From: Mariprofundus sp. EBB-1
Lineage (GTDB): Bacteria; Pseudomonadota; Zetaproteobacteria; Mariprofundales; Mariprofundaceae
Direction of reading: 5' to 3'
Length of the DNA: 51,740 nt
Assembly: GCF_003665155.1 (NCBI RefSeq)
Contig: NZ_RCFQ01000020.1
Span: 1-51,740 of the forward strand
Positions within the stretch are counted from its first letter, which is position 1; each line of letters opens with the position of its first letter. The translations under genes were made by a program, and so were the position numbers. The notes under the pieces were generated by a model. The model did not search any database and was not told the DNA's origin. It saw only the letters and a list, made by a program, of their open reading frames with translations. This document shows positions 1 through 7,600 of this stretch, piece by piece.

Positions 1-85
1 GATTTTGACCTCTATTATATATAACGTAAAACTCGGTTGAAAAAAACATACTGTGTTAAAAAGACACACAATAAAGTGTGGCGCA

Positions 86-115
86 TTGACCCAGTGATCT
101 GGATCACACTATAGT
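86..115 (+). promoter_or_regulatory. Sigma70-type promoter of the cyc2-like gene
   Basis: TTGACC at 86-91 and TATAGT at 110-115 are separated by 18 bases, a good match to a housekeeping promoter. Transcription would begin around 122, leaving a leader of about 105 bases before the ATG at 228. The promoter fits the strong expression implied by the codon use of the gene. The assignment rests on consensus only. Confidence 0.55.
93..108. promoter_or_regulatory. CRP/FNR-family operator-like palindrome in the cyc2 promoter
   Basis: AGTGATCTGGATCACA contains the perfect inverted repeat GTGATC-TG-GATCAC and fits the CRP half-site spacing GTGA-N6-TCAC; read as GTGAT-N4-ATCAC it also resembles FNR/DNR sites. 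It lies between the -35 and -10 elements, where a bound protein would be expected to block RNA polymerase, although dual-acting regulators are possible. Which family member binds cannot be told from the sequence. Confidence 0.5.
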
Positions 116-128
116 TCGGCCATCCAGT

Positions 129-200
129 CCCGATAACGGGCGACTTCGTTAAGAGGTAGCTAGTTAAAGGAAAGGTATTTGCACTGGTCCCACGGGATCA
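129..200 (+). other. 5' leader of cyc2-like mRNA with two short hairpins
   Basis: Within the predicted leader, CCCG (129-132) can pair with CGGG (137-140) across an ATAA loop, and TGGTCC (185-190) can pair with GGATCA (195-200) across a CACG loop, with one G-U pair. The second hairpin ends about 14 bases before the AGGA ribosome-binding site at 215-218. Such hairpins may stabilise a highly expressed message; no known riboswitch class is recognised. Confidence 0.3.
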
Positions 201-227
201 AATTTAATTTTAATAGGAATCTACAAC

Positions 228-1484
228 ATGAAAAAAATGATTTTTTCTGCTGCTGCTTTCGCTGTTGTTGCTGTATCTGCTGTTGCAGTTGCTCCAACTA
301 CTTCTGAAGCTATTCCAGCATTCGCACGTCAGACTGGCGCTGCTTGCTTGTCTTGTCACTTCCAGAGCTTCCCATCTTTGGCTCCAATGGGTCGCGCATT
401 TAAAGAAGGCGCATTCACTGACGTTGGTGAACAGGCTCTAGTTGAAGATGAAATGCTTTCAATCACTTCTTCTGTAAACATGACTATGGTTCTGCGTCCT
501 AACTTCGTATCTCAGTCTGTAAACGGCGTTACTACTAAATCTGCACTGATTGCTGACCAAGTTCTTATGTTTGGTGGCCGTGTAGGTACTAACACTGGTA
601 CATTCGTAGAATGGGCTGGTGCTGCTGCTAACTTCCAGTTGCTGTCATCTGTTGATGTTGGCGACATGAAAGCTGGTGTTGACTTCTGGTTCGCTGGTTT
701 CGGCGAAACTTCAGGTATGGAAATCGGTTCTACCTTCGGTCAGCACGGTGGTCTGTTAGGTGGTAAGGCTGTTTCTGCTTCTAACACTATCTCTGCTAAT
801 GTTGGTGATATGGCTGGTGTAACATTCTTCGCTGCTAACGACATGATCAATGCTTCTTTCGGTCTGATCACTGCAGGCGCTGCATTCACTGGTGGCTCTA
901 ACGGTTGGAAACTGGCTCCTATGGGACGTTTGTTCGTTCATCAGGAAGTTGGTAACTTCGAACTAGGCTTAGGTGCTGGTATTACTTCTGGCCGTACTGG
1001 TGATGCTGGTACTGTTGCTGCTGTTGGCGGAGCTGGTGCAGCTATTGGTACTGTTCCTGCATTCAATGCGACTGCTTTAACTACTACTTTGGAAATGAAG
1101 AAGTGGATGATTGATGCACAGGCTCAGGGTGAATTGGGCGACATGCAGGTTGGCGTTTATGCCGATTACGCAAAAGCTGGTGCAGGCACTACAACGCGTG
1201 CTAACTTGTTCAGTAAGCTTGGTGGCCAGTCTTCCGGTTACTCTATCCGTGCAAACATCAAACCTTTGCATACTGTAATCGTAAATGCTGGTTTCGGCAT
1301 TCTGCGTGATGCAGACCTTCTTGGTGCTGTAACTAAGACTACACAGTTCCAGGTTGGTGCTGAGTATGAAATCTATCAGAACTTCGTTGTTGCTTTGATC
1401 TACAACAACACTAAAAACACTACAGCTGCTAACGTAGTAACTAAGACTAAAACAACTACATTCGATATCGAAGCACTGCTATAA
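228..1484 (+). CDS. cyc2: Cyc2-like fused monohaem cytochrome c / outer-membrane porin (candidate iron oxidase)
   Basis: The 418-residue protein has a signal peptide (about residues 1-28), then the segment IPAFARQTGAACLSCHFQSF carrying one CxxCH haem site (Cys40, Cys43, His44), followed by roughly 350 residues rich in Gly, Ala, Thr and alternating hydrophobics as in a beta-barrel. A haem domain fused to a porin with an FARQTG..C..CHFQ signature is the hallmark of Cyc2, the outer-membrane protein that takes electrons from extracellular Fe(II) in neutrophilic iron oxidisers. AGGA at 215-218 sits nine bases before the ATG. Codon use is strikingly biased (GCT, GGT, AAC, TAC), unlike its neighbours, which indicates very high expression. 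The gene stands alone, with its own promoter and terminator. The protein does not end in Phe, which is unusual for a barrel, so a distant homologue of different function is possible. Confidence 0.75.
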   Translation: MKKMIFSAAAFAVVAVSAVAVAPTTSEAIPAFARQTGAACLSCHFQSFPSLAPMGRAFKEGAFTDVGEQALVEDEMLSITSSVNMTMVLRPNFVSQSVNGVTTKSALIADQVLMFGGRVGTNTGTFVEWAGAAANFQLLSSVDVGDMKAGVDFWFAGFGETSGMEIGSTFGQHGGLLGGKAVSASNTISANVGDMAGVTFFAANDMINASFGLITAGAAFTGGSNGWKLAPMGRLFVHQEVGNFELGLGAGITSGRTGDAGTVAAVGGAGAAIGTVPAFNATALTTTLEMKKWMIDAQAQGELGDMQVGVYADYAKAGAGTTTRANLFSKLGGQSSGYSIRANIKPLHTVIVNAGFGILRDADLLGAVTKTTQFQVGAEYEIYQNFVVALIYNNTKNTTAANVVTKTKTTTFDIEALL

Positions 1485-1510
1485 AACAGTACTTCACCTA
1501 GTGTGATAAA

Positions 1511-1541
1511 GAGGGAGGCTTCGGCCTCCCTCTTTTTTTTT
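1511..1541 (+). terminator. Rho-independent terminator of cyc2
   Basis: GAGGGAGGC (1511-1519) pairs perfectly with GCCTCCCTC (1524-1532) around a TTCG tetraloop, followed by a run of nine T residues. It is a very strong intrinsic terminator 26 bases after the stop codon, consistent with a monocistronic, highly transcribed gene. Confidence 0.93.
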
Positions 1542-1610
1542 GCCCTGAATATAGGTAACTTGTGCATTGTTACTTGACCGCAGGGCTGTGAGCAGTTGGA
1601 ATTCAGCGCT

Positions 1611-2294
1611 ATGAAGACTCTCATCAAATATTCCTTTTTATGTTCGATACTCTTTTCCATCACTGCGTGCAGTAATATGCCTCAGTTATTCTGGGACACC
1701 GATGATGGTAGCGGCAAAAACAGTTCATCCATATATGGTACAAAAACAGAGAAGAAGGCTGAGGCACGTGCGCCCTTGGAGGTGCCGCCTGAGCTTCGGG
1801 CTGATATAGCGTTGCCGATGGCTAACGAAGTTAGCACCAATAGCAGTCAAGAACGGTTGCCTGAAAAATATACCAAGGCGGTAGCCGGAAAGGCAGTGGC
1901 TTTAGATGCACGCGCCTATACTGCAACAGCAGATCAAGTGTTTTCGGCGGTTGTAGATGCAATGACATCATTAAATATGCCGATAGAATCAGTGGATTCA
2001 CCCAGTGGCATCGTAACTACCGATTGGGTACAGAGAGGTTTGCACAATAATAATATATTAGGAAGCATGCTTGGGCAGGGCAGTAACGTAACACGCCATC
2101 GTTATGTTGTGCGGGTTTATCGTATAAAAACCGGGCAACAAGAAAAAACCCGTTTAGAAGTGCGGGCGCTCTTGCAGCGGTTTTCCAATAGACATTGGGT
2201 GAGTATGCCCATGAATCAAAAACATACGGCTGCATTTTTTACAACGGTTGAAGAGCAACTTGGCCGTTTGCAAGGTAATACGGTAGCTCCTTAA
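1611..2294 (+). CDS. BamC-like outer-membrane lipoprotein
   Basis: The frame is open from a TTG at 1596, but the ATG at 1611 places the signal peptide correctly: a Lys-containing start, a hydrophobic core, then the lipobox ITAC with the lipidated Cys near residue 20. A low-complexity linker containing APLEVPPEL follows, as in the unstructured N-terminal part of BamC. The C-terminal part (about 100-220) has a helix-grip-like pattern with TTDWVQ, which recalls the equivalent motif in BamC. BamC is an accessory subunit of the BAM complex that folds outer-membrane barrels. Only one grip domain seems to be present, so it is shorter than the E. coli protein. It is the last rightward gene before the convergent trp operon. 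A generic lipoprotein of unknown role is the alternative. Confidence 0.55.
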   Translation: MKTLIKYSFLCSILFSITACSNMPQLFWDTDDGSGKNSSSIYGTKTEKKAEARAPLEVPPELRADIALPMANEVSTNSSQERLPEKYTKAVAGKAVALDARAYTATADQVFSAVVDAMTSLNMPIESVDSPSGIVTTDWVQRGLHNNNILGSMLGQGSNVTRHRYVVRVYRIKTGQQEKTRLEVRALLQRFSNRHWVSMPMNQKHTAAFFTTVEEQLGRLQGNTVAP

Positions 2295-2304
2295 GCAAAA
2301 AAAC

Positions 2305-2817
2305 ATTCACCGCAATCCCCCAGGGGAGTCTCTCTCTCGTAAACTCGATTCACCTTCAGTACGCAGAGTTTGTCCCAGGGCACGTTCTCTTACGCAAGCG
2401 CAATTCACCTTGTCGCAGAGTAAGTCAAAAGCAACAAAATAGAGATGGCTGTTGTTAATGATTATGCCGATTTCAGTCTGACAAGATTATTATAGTTAAA
2501 TACTCTAACTACTAAAGTCTCCACTCCCCTAAGACACACTTCTTCGTGGTGGGAGAAGGTCTAAAACAACGGCGAATGTTATGTTGTTTGTTTTTACTTT
2601 GCGTTAAGGTGAATTGCGCTTGCGCAAGAGAGACTCCCCTGGGGGAAAGGTACGCAAAGTAAGTCAACGGCAATTCTTATATAAAGCGAATTCAACGACG
2701 ATTGTCAGGTTATATGAATGTTTCTCATGGTGCTTAAACCACCCTCCCAACGATGGCTCCTCTTACTTTCTTCGTTTTTGATTTTACTCTGCGAAACTTT
2801 GCGTACTTTGCGGTGAA
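2305..2817. repeat. Gene-free repeat block between bamC-like gene and trpC, with CGCAGAGG-type outer arms
   Basis: No convincing gene lies in these 500 bases. The left end (ATTCACCGC, 2305-2313) and the right end (arm at 2786-2817 with ACTCTGCG...ACTTTGCGGTGAA) look like inverted ends of the same repeat family found in the trp and cus operons. Inside lie three copies of a second repeat of about 40 bases with the core GGTGAATTGCGCTTGCGCAA and ACTCCCCTGGGGGA: 2606-2646 in forward orientation, 2316-2356 inverted, and a partial inverted copy at about 2374-2411. The block between 2440 and 2575 shows nothing recognisable. It looks like a decayed composite of small non-autonomous elements. Confidence 0.6.
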
Positions 2818-2828
2818 TGCTTTTGACT

Positions 2829-3623
2829 TTAATCGCTCACGCTGATCAATTGTTGAAGTGCAGTGCCCGGGTCAGGTTGACGCATCAGTGATTCTCCGAT
2901 CAGAAAGCCATATACACCATTGTTATTCATAAGCTGAATATCATGCGGCGTGAAAATACCGGATTCGGTGATCACTGTTTTATCTCCATCTAACTGTTGA
3001 AGTAGTGAAATGGTTGTTTCCAAACTTGTTTCAAAGTTGTGCAGATTACGGTTATTGATGCCCATCAGTTGGGTGTCTAAGCGTAAAGCGCGTTCCAGCT
3101 CCTCAGCATTATGTACTTCAGGCAATACAGATAAGCCCAATTCATGTGCGCAGGCGGTGAGCTCTGCAGCCAGTGCATCATCAAGCATGGCAAGAATGAC
3201 CAGAATTGCATCTGCTCCCATCGCCTTGGCTTCAATGATTTGATAGGGATCGAGCATGAAATCTTTGCGCAGAATAGGCAAATCAACGGCCTTTCGGATG
3301 GCTCTCACATAATCATCAGCGCCCTGAAAATATTTCACATCTGTGAGCACAGACAAGCAGCTTGCACCACCAGCTTCATATGATTTGGCGATGGCGACCG
3401 GATCAAAGTCTGCTCGAATAATCCCCTTGGATGGACTGGCTTTTTTCACTTCAGCAATCACTGCATTCTGCTTGTTATGGATCTTGCAATTTAAAGCGCC
3501 AGCAAAATCCAGTGGAGTGGCCTTGTGGGCAAGTTGAACCAGCTCCGCTTCAGACCGCTCAGTTTTGCATCTTGCAACCCAGTCTCGTTTATAAGCAGCG
3601 ATTTCGTTCAGAATTGAACTCAT
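2829..3623 (-). CDS. trpC: Indole-3-glycerol phosphate synthase
   Basis: TrpC closes the indole ring from carboxyphenylamino-deoxyribulose phosphate in tryptophan synthesis, in the cytoplasm. The 264-residue protein has full length for a single-domain enzyme and the TIM-barrel signatures in order: AEVKKASPSKG near residue 58, ILRKDFMLDPYQI near 118, GINNRNLHNFET near 188, TESGIF near 217 and GFLIGESLMR near 237. It is the last gene of the leftward trp run. The upstream spacer consists of a CGCAGAGG repeat arm, so no conventional ribosome-binding site is visible (only GGTAA about nine bases before the ATG). It is monofunctional, without a fused TrpF. Confidence 0.96.
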   Translation of the reverse strand: MSSILNEIAAYKRDWVARCKTERSEAELVQLAHKATPLDFAGALNCKIHNKQNAVIAEVKKASPSKGIIRADFDPVAIAKSYEAGGASCLSVLTDVKYFQGADDYVRAIRKAVDLPILRKDFMLDPYQIIEAKAMGADAILVILAMLDDALAAELTACAHELGLSVLPEVHNAEELERALRLDTQLMGINNRNLHNFETSLETTISLLQQLDGDKTVITESGIFTPHDIQLMNNNGVYGFLIGESLMRQPDPGTALQQLISVSD

Positions 3624-3628
3624 AATGT

Positions 3629-3662
3629 ATTACCGCAGAGGACGCGGTGGACGCAGAGGAAA
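3629..3662. repeat. CGCAGAGG repeat, left arm of the GxxExxY unit
   Basis: ATTACCGCAGAGGACGCGG starts an arm that continues to about 3662. It closely matches the arm at 5156-5187 and faces the inverted arm at 4036-4057, so that the GxxExxY gene is enclosed by the pair. It lies directly upstream of the trpC start codon and forms its 5' leader. Confidence 0.75.
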
Positions 3663-3663
3663 A

Positions 3664-4113
3664 TCATAATCGATGTACCATCCTTTTGATGCCATCTTTG
3701 AGATGAACAGTATTAAAATTTATCAGCAGTCCCAATGATTTATTGGCTAACTTAAGATATGTGAGTAATTGAGCTTGATGAATCGGTTGAAGTTTATCAA
3801 CTGACTTGAGTTCGACAATGATGGCATCTTCAACAAGTACATCCAGCCTATAACCGCTATCAAGTGTTAAACCATTGTAGTGAACCGGTAATTGAATTTG
3901 AGTTTTAACTTTCAATCCGCGTTGCTTCAGTTCCTGTTGCAAACATATTTCATAAATTCTCTCCATCAATCCTGGGCCCAAGGCTGAATGCACAGCCATT
4001 GCCGCATCGATAATCTCGCCACTGATCTCGTTTAACCTCTGCGTCCCTAGCGTACTGGAGGTGAATTGCGTAGCAAGAGATACTCCCCTGGGGGATTGCG
4101 GTGAAAGGGTCAT
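3664..4113 (-). CDS. GxxExxY protein, PD-(D/E)XK-nuclease-like
   Basis: The 149-residue protein has the family motif GLMERIY near residue 49 (GxxExxY), an RLDVLVEDAIIVELKSVD segment near 88-105 that fits the D...ExK core of PD-(D/E)XK nucleases, and the family ending GLLINFNTVHLKDGIKRMV. The cellular role of the family is not known to me. The ATG overlaps the trpD stop codon in an ATGA, with no separate ribosome-binding site, so translation is probably coupled to trpD. Roughly residues 4-28 are translated from repeat sequence (4036-4105), and the homologous part starts only at LNEISGEIID. The gene sits inside the trp operon between two inverted repeat arms and has no role in tryptophan synthesis, which points to insertion of a repeat-borne cargo gene. 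Confidence 0.85.
   Translation of the reverse strand: MTLSPQSPRGVSLATQFTSSTLGTQRLNEISGEIIDAAMAVHSALGPGLMERIYEICLQQELKQRGLKVKTQIQLPVHYNGLTLDSGYRLDVLVEDAIIVELKSVDKLQPIHQAQLLTYLKLANKSLGLLINFNTVHLKDGIKRMVHRL
4036..4097. repeat. Inverted right arm of the GxxExxY unit, interrupted by the second repeat
   Basis: CCTCTGCGTCCCTAGCGTACT (4036-4056) is the inverted counterpart of the left arm at 3629-3662. The arm is then interrupted by a copy of the second repeat (4058-4096, GGTGAATTGCG...ACTCCCCTGGGGGA) and resumes as TGCGGTGAA at 4097-4105. The same second repeat occurs at 2606-2646 and, inverted, at 2316-2356. Confidence 0.7.
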
Positions 4114-5138
4114 GATTGTTGTTGTGTGAAATCAATCAGTGCATTCAGTGTGTGTTGGACCTTGCCGGAGTCGATGGCGTTTGCAGCCATGGCCAGTCCT
4201 TCGCCAATACCATTGACTTTGCCAGCCACCCAGAGTGCCGCAGCCGCATTGAGCAGCACAATATCACGGCCTGCTCCTGCCTGGCCTGCAAAGATATGTT
4301 TGAGGATGTCTGCATTGGTTGCCGCATCATCGCCAGCCAGGGCTTCAGGTGCAGCGTAAGGCATACCAAAAGCTGCCGGATCAATTTCAAAGTGAATGGG
4401 TATCTGACCTGCTTCAATAAGAATGGCGTCAGTGATGTCGGTGGTGGTGATTTCATCAAGCCCATCTCTACCGTGTACTATCAGGGCGCGTTTGCTGCCC
4501 AGTTGTAGCAGTGCATTGGCCACCAACTCAAGCTTGTCTTTGCTATATACCCCCAGCACCTGGTAATCAGCGCCGGCAGGGTTGGTCAGAGGGCCGAGCA
4601 GATTGAAGATGGTGCGAATACCCAACTCACGGCGCACAGGGCCGGCATGACGCATAGCAGGGTGTAGATGTTGGGCAAAGAGAAATCCGATTCCTGTCTT
4701 ATCGATACAATCAGCAACCTGTTCCGGGCTGAGTTCAAGGTTCACACCAAGTGCTTCCAATACATCGGCAGCACCGGACTTGGAGGACATGGCGCGATTG
4801 CCATGTTTGGCAACTGGCACGCCACAAGCAGCGACAACGATGGAAACTGCCGTGGAAATATTGAATGTTTTGGCGCCATCACCACCTGTGCCACAGGTAT
4901 CAACGAGGCCGATTGCTTTAGGAACGATCTTGGTTGATGCCGCACGCATGGCCTTGGCTGCACCGGTGATGATGTCGGCGGTTTCACCTCGCATGGAGAG
5001 CCCCATCAGAATGGCTGCAATTTGAGCAGGGCTTATTTCGCCATTCATCATAGAGCCAAATACAGTCTCTGTGGTTTCACCTGTAATTGTATTTCCCTGC
5101 TGCAAATTCCTGATCATCTGCAATGCCGTATCACTCAT
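4110..5138 (-). CDS. trpD: Anthranilate phosphoribosyltransferase
   Basis: TrpD transfers phosphoribosyl from PRPP to anthranilate, the second committed step of tryptophan synthesis. The PRPP site DTCGTGGDGAKTFNIST is near residue 80, KHGNRAMSSKSGAADVLEALG follows near 105, and the anthranilate region HPAMRHAGPVRRELGIRT is near 155. The length of about 342 residues is normal. The ATG at 5138 was chosen over the upstream in-frame TTG because GGAGG (complement at 5144-5148) lies five bases before it. The gene is separated from trpG by a 139-base repeat unit and overlaps the GxxExxY gene by four bases. Confidence 0.96.
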   Translation of the reverse strand: MSDTALQMIRNLQQGNTITGETTETVFGSMMNGEISPAQIAAILMGLSMRGETADIITGAAKAMRAASTKIVPKAIGLVDTCGTGGDGAKTFNISTAVSIVVAACGVPVAKHGNRAMSSKSGAADVLEALGVNLELSPEQVADCIDKTGIGFLFAQHLHPAMRHAGPVRRELGIRTIFNLLGPLTNPAGADYQVLGVYSKDKLELVANALLQLGSKRALIVHGRDGLDEITTTDITDAILIEAGQIPIHFEIDPAAFGMPYAAPEALAGDDAATNADILKHIFAGQAGAGRDIVLLNAAAALWVAGKVNGIGEGLAMAANAIDSGKVQHTLNALIDFTQQQS

Positions 5139-5155
5139 GGCAACCTCCAATTTGA

Positions 5156-5294
5156 TTTACCGCAGAGGACGCGGAGGACACAGAGGTAAGAAACATAAGG
5201 CCAGGCGCTGCAGTGCTGGTAGAACCGCTCATTACGGTGCAATCAATCTCATTCAATGCTTTTACTCCGCGTCCTTAGCGTCCTCTGCGGTAAA
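5156..5294. repeat. CGCAGAGG inverted-repeat unit between trpG and trpD
   Basis: The left arm 5156-5187 and right arm 5265-5294 form a near-perfect inverted pair; the outermost 17 bases TTTACCGCAGAGGACGC match exactly. The 77-base interior holds no gene. The right arm is followed by TGCTTTTGACTTTGC, an extension also seen after the arms at 2786-2817 and 21413-21434. The whole is a MITE-like unit with terminal inverted repeats at an operon-internal junction. The transcript would fold into a long hairpin. Confidence 0.85.
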
Positions 5295-5313
5295 TGCTTT
5301 TGACTTTGCAGCA

Positions 5314-5880
5314 TTACGCTTTGACCGCAAGAAAGTTTTTTAGCATCTGGTGGCCGTGTTCAGTCAGGATGGATTCCGGATGAAATTGCAGACCAAAGGT
5401 CGGGTGTTCCCTGTGGCGCAAGCCCATCAGTTCACCTTCTGCAGTCCATGCTGTGCGCTCCAGACAATCAGGTAGTGGCTCGGGCACAATTAATGAATGG
5501 TAGCGTGTTGCCGTGAATGGAGTTGGCAGGTCGGCGAAGACCCCCGTGCCTACATGATGGATGAGACTGGTTTTGCCATGCATTAATCGTGGTGCACGAA
5601 TGACTTGCCCACCAAAGACGGCTGAAATGGACTGATGGCCCAAGCAAACGCCAAGGATAGGTATCTGACCTGAGAATTCACGGATCACCTGCATGGAAAT
5701 GCCTGCTTCAGTAGGTGTGCGGGGGCCGGGTGAAATCAAAATACTGTCAGGCTGCATGGTTTCAATATCACCCAGACTGATTTTATCGTTGCGAAATACC
5801 TTTGGCGTTTCGCCCAATTCCCCTAGATATTGCACTAGATTGAAGGTGAATGAATCGTAATTATCAATGACCAGAATCAT
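5314..5880 (-). CDS. trpG: Anthranilate synthase component II (glutamine amidotransferase)
   Basis: TrpG hydrolyses glutamine and passes ammonia to TrpE. The 188-residue class I amidotransferase has [17 protein letters not shown] at the start, the nucleophile in GVCLGHQ near residue 79, and the His/Glu of the triad in [13 protein letters not shown] near 170. The Ser in NYDSFT and the HGKTS loop are typical of TrpG/PabA. The ATG overlaps the trpE stop in an ATGA, so the two subunits are probably made by coupled translation. As there is no separate pabA in the window, it may also serve folate synthesis. Confidence 0.95.
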   Translation of the reverse strand: MILVIDNYDSFTFNLVQYLGELGETPKVFRNDKISLGDIETMQPDSILISPGPRTPTEAGISMQVIREFSGQIPILGVCLGHQSISAVFGGQVIRAPRLMHGKTSLIHHVGTGVFADLPTPFTATRYHSLIVPEPLPDCLERTAWTAEGELMGLRHREHPTFGLQFHPESILTEHGHQMLKNFLAVKA

Positions 5881-7379
5881 GCTGTAGTTCCTTCTGTTGT
5901 GTCTGCCGGTTTGTTGTCAGGTGTGCTGGCGGACTGGGCTTCGGCCAGTGCTACGGCGCGGAACATGGCGGTGGCTTTATTGACACACTCCTGATGTTCT
6001 TTTTCAGGTACGGAGTCTGCCACAATACCAGCCCCGGCCTGAATATGTACCTGACCACCATGAATAACGGCCGTACGAATGGCAATGGCAGTGTCCATGC
6101 GTTGTCCACCAAAGCCGATGTAACCAACCGTGCCAGCGTAGGGGCCGCGGGCGACAGGTTCGAGTTCATGAATGACCTGCATGGCACGTACTTTGGGCGC
6201 TCCGGATACGGTGCCTGCCGGGAACGTTGCCGCTAAGAGATCAAGTGTATCGGCATCATCATGCAGATCACCCTCAACCTGAGAGACAATATGCATCACA
6301 TGCGAATAGCGTTCGATCATCATCGATTCGGTGAGTTCGACACTGCCGTAGCGGCATACGCGGCCCAAATCATTGCGGCCCAAATCGACCAGCATGACAT
6401 GTTCAGCCAGCTCTTTGGCATCGGCCAGCAGATCAACTTCGAGTGCTTTGTCTTCTGCTGCTGTTTTGCCGCGTGGGCGGGTGCCGGCAATAGGGCGAAC
6501 TACAGCTTTCTCTTTTTCACGGCGTACCAGAATCTCGGGAGATGAGCCCACCAGAGTAGTCTCTCCAATATGCAGATAAAATAGATAGGGTGATGGATTA
6601 ATGTGGCGAACGGCGCGATAGATATCAAAGGGAGCACAGGCGAGGGGTTTAGAGAAGCGCTGACTTAATACCACCTGAAAAATATCACCGGCAAGAATGT
6701 ATTCACGAGCTTTGGATACCGCCGCTTCAAAATCAGCCTGTGATGTTTGCGCAACAGGGGCTTCGCTGAGTGTAGTGTCTGCATCAAGGTTGAGTACTTT
6801 GGCCATCTCGCCTTCCGACAGGCTGGTCTCCATACCGTTTAGTACCGTTTCTGCCGCATCGGCCTGATCGGCGGGCATGCGTACACAACAGGTTAGTGTG
6901 CCTTTAAGGTTATCAAAGACCATAAAACGATCGACCAGTAAAAATGCAGATTCCGGTGCATTGACTGGATCAGGCAGGTCTGCCGGAATATCTTCAAAGT
7001 GGGAAACCAGTTGATAACCAAAATATCCTACTGCTCCTCCGGCAAAGGGCAGGTCATCGGCAGCGATATATTCTTGTGAAATGACCTGCTCACGCAACCA
7101 GTCAAGAATGCCACCTTCAAAGGTCTCTTCGTGGCCATCACGAAAGCATAAGGCGGTTTGAGCACCATTGGCGGTTGCACGACAGGCAGGACTGATGCCT
7201 AAAATGCTGTAACGACCCCATTGCTCACCACCTTCGGCGGATTCAAACATGAAACAGTCGCCACGATTGACCAGGCGTGAGAAGACACCCGGTGGTGTTA
7301 AACAGTCAGCCGAAAGGGTGCGGCGAAACAGTTGCATCGCGTTTTGTGCCGAAGAGGGGGGAGAAATTGATGAGCTCAT
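5877..7379 (-). CDS. trpE: Anthranilate synthase component I
   Basis: TrpE makes anthranilate from chorismate and is the committed, feedback-controlled step. The N-terminal [19 protein letters not shown] matches the LLES-type tryptophan-binding region, so inhibition by tryptophan is expected. The catalytic half has [45 protein letters not shown] and [16 protein letters not shown] in the usual order. The frame is open back to a TTG at 7427, but the ATG at 7379 gives the normal length of about 500 residues. It is the first gene of the leftward trp operon; the promoter must lie in the 75 bases shared with the divergent tRNA gene. No leader peptide with tandem Trp codons was seen. Confidence 0.95.
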   Translation of the reverse strand: MSSSISPPSSAQNAMQLFRRTLSADCLTPPGVFSRLVNRGDCFMFESAEGGEQWGRYSILGISPACRATANGAQTALCFRDGHEETFEGGILDWLREQVISQEYIAADDLPFAGGAVGYFGYQLVSHFEDIPADLPDPVNAPESAFLLVDRFMVFDNLKGTLTCCVRMPADQADAAETVLNGMETSLSEGEMAKVLNLDADTTLSEAPVAQTSQADFEAAVSKAREYILAGDIFQVVLSQRFSKPLACAPFDIYRAVRHINPSPYLFYLHIGETTLVGSSPEILVRREKEKAVVRPIAGTRPRGKTAAEDKALEVDLLADAKELAEHVMLVDLGRNDLGRVCRYGSVELTESMMIERYSHVMHIVSQVEGDLHDDADTLDLLAATFPAGTVSGAPKVRAMQVIHELEPVARGPYAGTVGYIGFGGQRMDTAIAIRTAVIHGGQVHIQAGAGIVADSVPEKEHQECVNKATAMFRAVALAEAQSASTPDNKPADTTEGTTA

Positions 7380-7453
7380 GTTGACAAGGTTACCTTGCTG
7401 TGGCGAAATGCGCGGCGTTCGGGACAAGGTAGTGATGCTTTGTTCAGAATCAT

Positions 7454-7529
7454 GGGGCCATAGCTCAGCTGGGAGAGCGCTACGCTGGCAGCGTAGAGGT
7501 CAACGGTTCGATCCCGTTTGGCTCCACCA
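7454..7529 (+). tRNA. tRNA-Ala (anticodon GGC)
   Basis: The 76-base gene folds as a complete cloverleaf: acceptor GGGGCCA with TGGCTCC (one G-T pair), D arm GCTC..GAGC, anticodon stem CTACG/CGTAG with loop CTGGCAG giving anticodon GGC, T arm with GGTTCGATCC, and an encoded CCA end. It is divergent from trpE and stands alone. The 3' end is a typical integrase target and an integrase-like remnant follows. Confidence 0.97.
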
Positions 7530-7600
7530 ATTACTTGTAAAGCCTTATTCCGAAAGGAATTCCTACAGATGGTAAAAAAGTCAGCGCCCGCTCGTACAGA

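Noticed and set aside
7380-7453. Possible trp attenuator before trpE
   Set aside because: No short frame with tandem Trp codons and no terminator/antiterminator pair were found in the 75 bases between trpE and the divergent tRNA gene.
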